The position numbers were made by a program, and so were the translations under genes. A stretch of 36,568 nucleotides of DNA, taken from Fibrobacter succinogenes. Its GTDB lineage: Bacteria > Fibrobacterota > Fibrobacteria > Fibrobacterales > Fibrobacteraceae. Of this stretch, positions 35,861 to 36,568 are shown one piece after another. The notes under the pieces were generated by a model. That model was not told the origin of the DNA and did not search any database. It saw only the letters and a list, made by a program, of their open reading frames with translations. Each line of letters opens with the position of its first letter. The stretch's first letter is position 1. Where the stretch lies: the NCBI GenBank assembly GCA_902800345.1, contig CADCDO010000059.1:1-36568 (forward strand), read 5' to 3'.

Positions 35861-36568
35861 ATGCGATCTACAGCTTGGAACGATGAAGAAAACAAAATCC
35901 TGCCCGAAATGGCGCTCGATTTTATGCCCGAAGAAAAATTGCGCGAACTGCAGCTGCAGCGTCTGCGTGCAACCGTGAAGCTCGCCTACGAAAAGGTTCC
36001 GCTGTTCCACGAACGCATGGTCGAAAAGGGCGTCACGCCTGACGACATCAAGACTTTGAAGGATATCGTGAAGATTCCGTTCTCCATGAAGAAGGACTTG
36101 CGCGACACTTATCCGTACGGTCTTTTCGCAGTCGATATGAGCGAAGTCGTGCGTCTGCATGCAAGCTCCGGCACTACCGGTAAGCCGATTGTCGTCGGTT
36201 ACACCAAGGAAGACATGGACGTCTGGGCCCAGGTCGTCAAGCGCGGCCTTTTGGCTTGCGGATTCCGCAGCACGGACATTGTGCAGAACTTCTACGGCTA
36301 CGGCCTCTTCACTGGCGGCCTTGGCATCCATGGCGGTTTCGAAGCCCTCGGCGCCACAGTCGTGCCGATTAGCGGCGGCAACACCGAACGCCAGGTGATG
36401 CTCATGAAAGATTTTGGCGTGACCGCAGTCGGTGGCACCCCGAGCTACTTCGTCCGCATTATCGACGTCGCCGAAAAGATGGGCGTCGACATTTCCAAGT
36501 TGAACGTGAAGCGCGGCATCTTCGGTGCAGAACCGTGGAGCGACGGCATGCGCGACTACATCGAAGAA
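35861..36568 (+). CDS. paaK: Phenylacetate-CoA ligase-like enzyme, 3' end outside window
   Basis: The first 236 residues of a PaaK-type AMP-dependent CoA ligase, which activates phenylacetate (or a related aryl acid) to its CoA thioester through an acyl-adenylate. It reads MRSTAWNDEENKILPEMALD and continues with LQRLRATVKLAYEKVPLFHE, the P-loop HASSGTTGKPIVVGYT (near residue 103), VVKRGLLACGFRSTDIVQNF, YGYGLFTGGLGIHGGFEALG and GGTPSYFVRI, all typical of PaaK. Full-length enzymes have about 430 residues, so roughly 45 percent is missing. The ATG has an AAGG box five bases before it. In anaerobes such ligases often serve indolepyruvate/arylpyruvate oxidoreductase pathways. It is divergent from bamA. 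Confidence 0.93.
   Translation, partial: MRSTAWNDEENKILPEMALDFMPEEKLRELQLQRLRATVKLAYEKVPLFHERMVEKGVTPDDIKTLKDIVKIPFSMKKDLRDTYPYGLFAVDMSEVVRLHASSGTTGKPIVVGYTKEDMDVWAQVVKRGLLACGFRSTDIVQNFYGYGLFTGGLGIHGGFEALGATVVPISGGNTERQVMLMKDFGVTAVGGTPSYFVRIIDVAEKMGVDISKLNVKRGIFGAEPWSDGMRDYIEE

Overview
The window looks like a chromosomal segment of a Fibrobacter species (Fibrobacterota). Three things point there: two lipoproteins with the Fibrobacter major paralogous (FISUMP/TIGR02145) domain behind long poly-serine linkers, a TIGR02147-family protein (a paralogous family typical of Fibrobacter), and a Gram-negative envelope gene set (BamA, Skp/OmpH, TolC, MlaC-like, many lipobox signal peptides). The genus call is an inference from these families; no 16S or other marker is present.

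Layout. 1-600: a Phd/RelE-type toxin-antitoxin pair cut by the window edge, with a clear promoter and operator. 605-2500: a FISUMP lipoprotein and an orphan secreted/membrane protein flanked by two nearly identical terminator hairpins. 2512-5260: citrate synthase and a class I aminotransferase. 5337-8394: a TIGR02147 gene and two tandem paralogous lipoproteins that look like one operon. 8610-10416: tRNA-dihydrouridine synthase divergent from an HU-like protein. 10469-17641: a tight seven-gene leftward run (degenerate GH57-like protein, STAS-like membrane protein, lytic transglycosylase, TolC-like, MlaC-like, repeat-laden membrane protein, RsuA). 17863-18273: RNase P RNA with promoter and terminator. 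18281-19947: lipoprotein, ABC-2 permease and a small secreted protein.

19996-25556 is an accessory region. It holds two short FloA-like (flotillin) proteins that both end where the SPFH core of full-length FloA would continue, a DUF3791-DUF3990-small-protein module with a palindromic operator, a 600-bp AT-rich spacer with TGCTACTA repeats, a double FISUMP lipoprotein and a zinc-ribbon membrane protein. 25550-28113: EttA and a Vat-like acetyltransferase. 28159-31117 is a second accessory islet: a tripartite HipBST system with two palindromic operators, a 5'-truncated DUF1016 (YhcG-like) nuclease, and a decayed second copy of the DUF3791/small-protein module. 31217-36568: a secreted thioredoxin, Skp/OmpH and BamA, then the start of a phenylacetate-CoA ligase.

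The most interesting signals are (i) repeat elements that sit both between genes and in frame inside genes (dusB-like gene and the 419-residue membrane protein), comparable in behaviour to Rickettsia palindromic elements; (ii) the pair of mini-FloA proteins; (iii) the two versions of the DUF3791/DUF3990 module; (iv) a GH57-fold protein that has lost its catalytic residues inside an envelope operon; (v) several genes whose predicted -10 box lies 6-7 bases before the start codon with no Shine-Dalgarno sequence, suggesting leaderless mRNAs; and (vi) a bamA gene whose signal peptide is only complete if translation starts at a CTG (or ATT) codon. All assignments are from reading the sequence; no database search was run.
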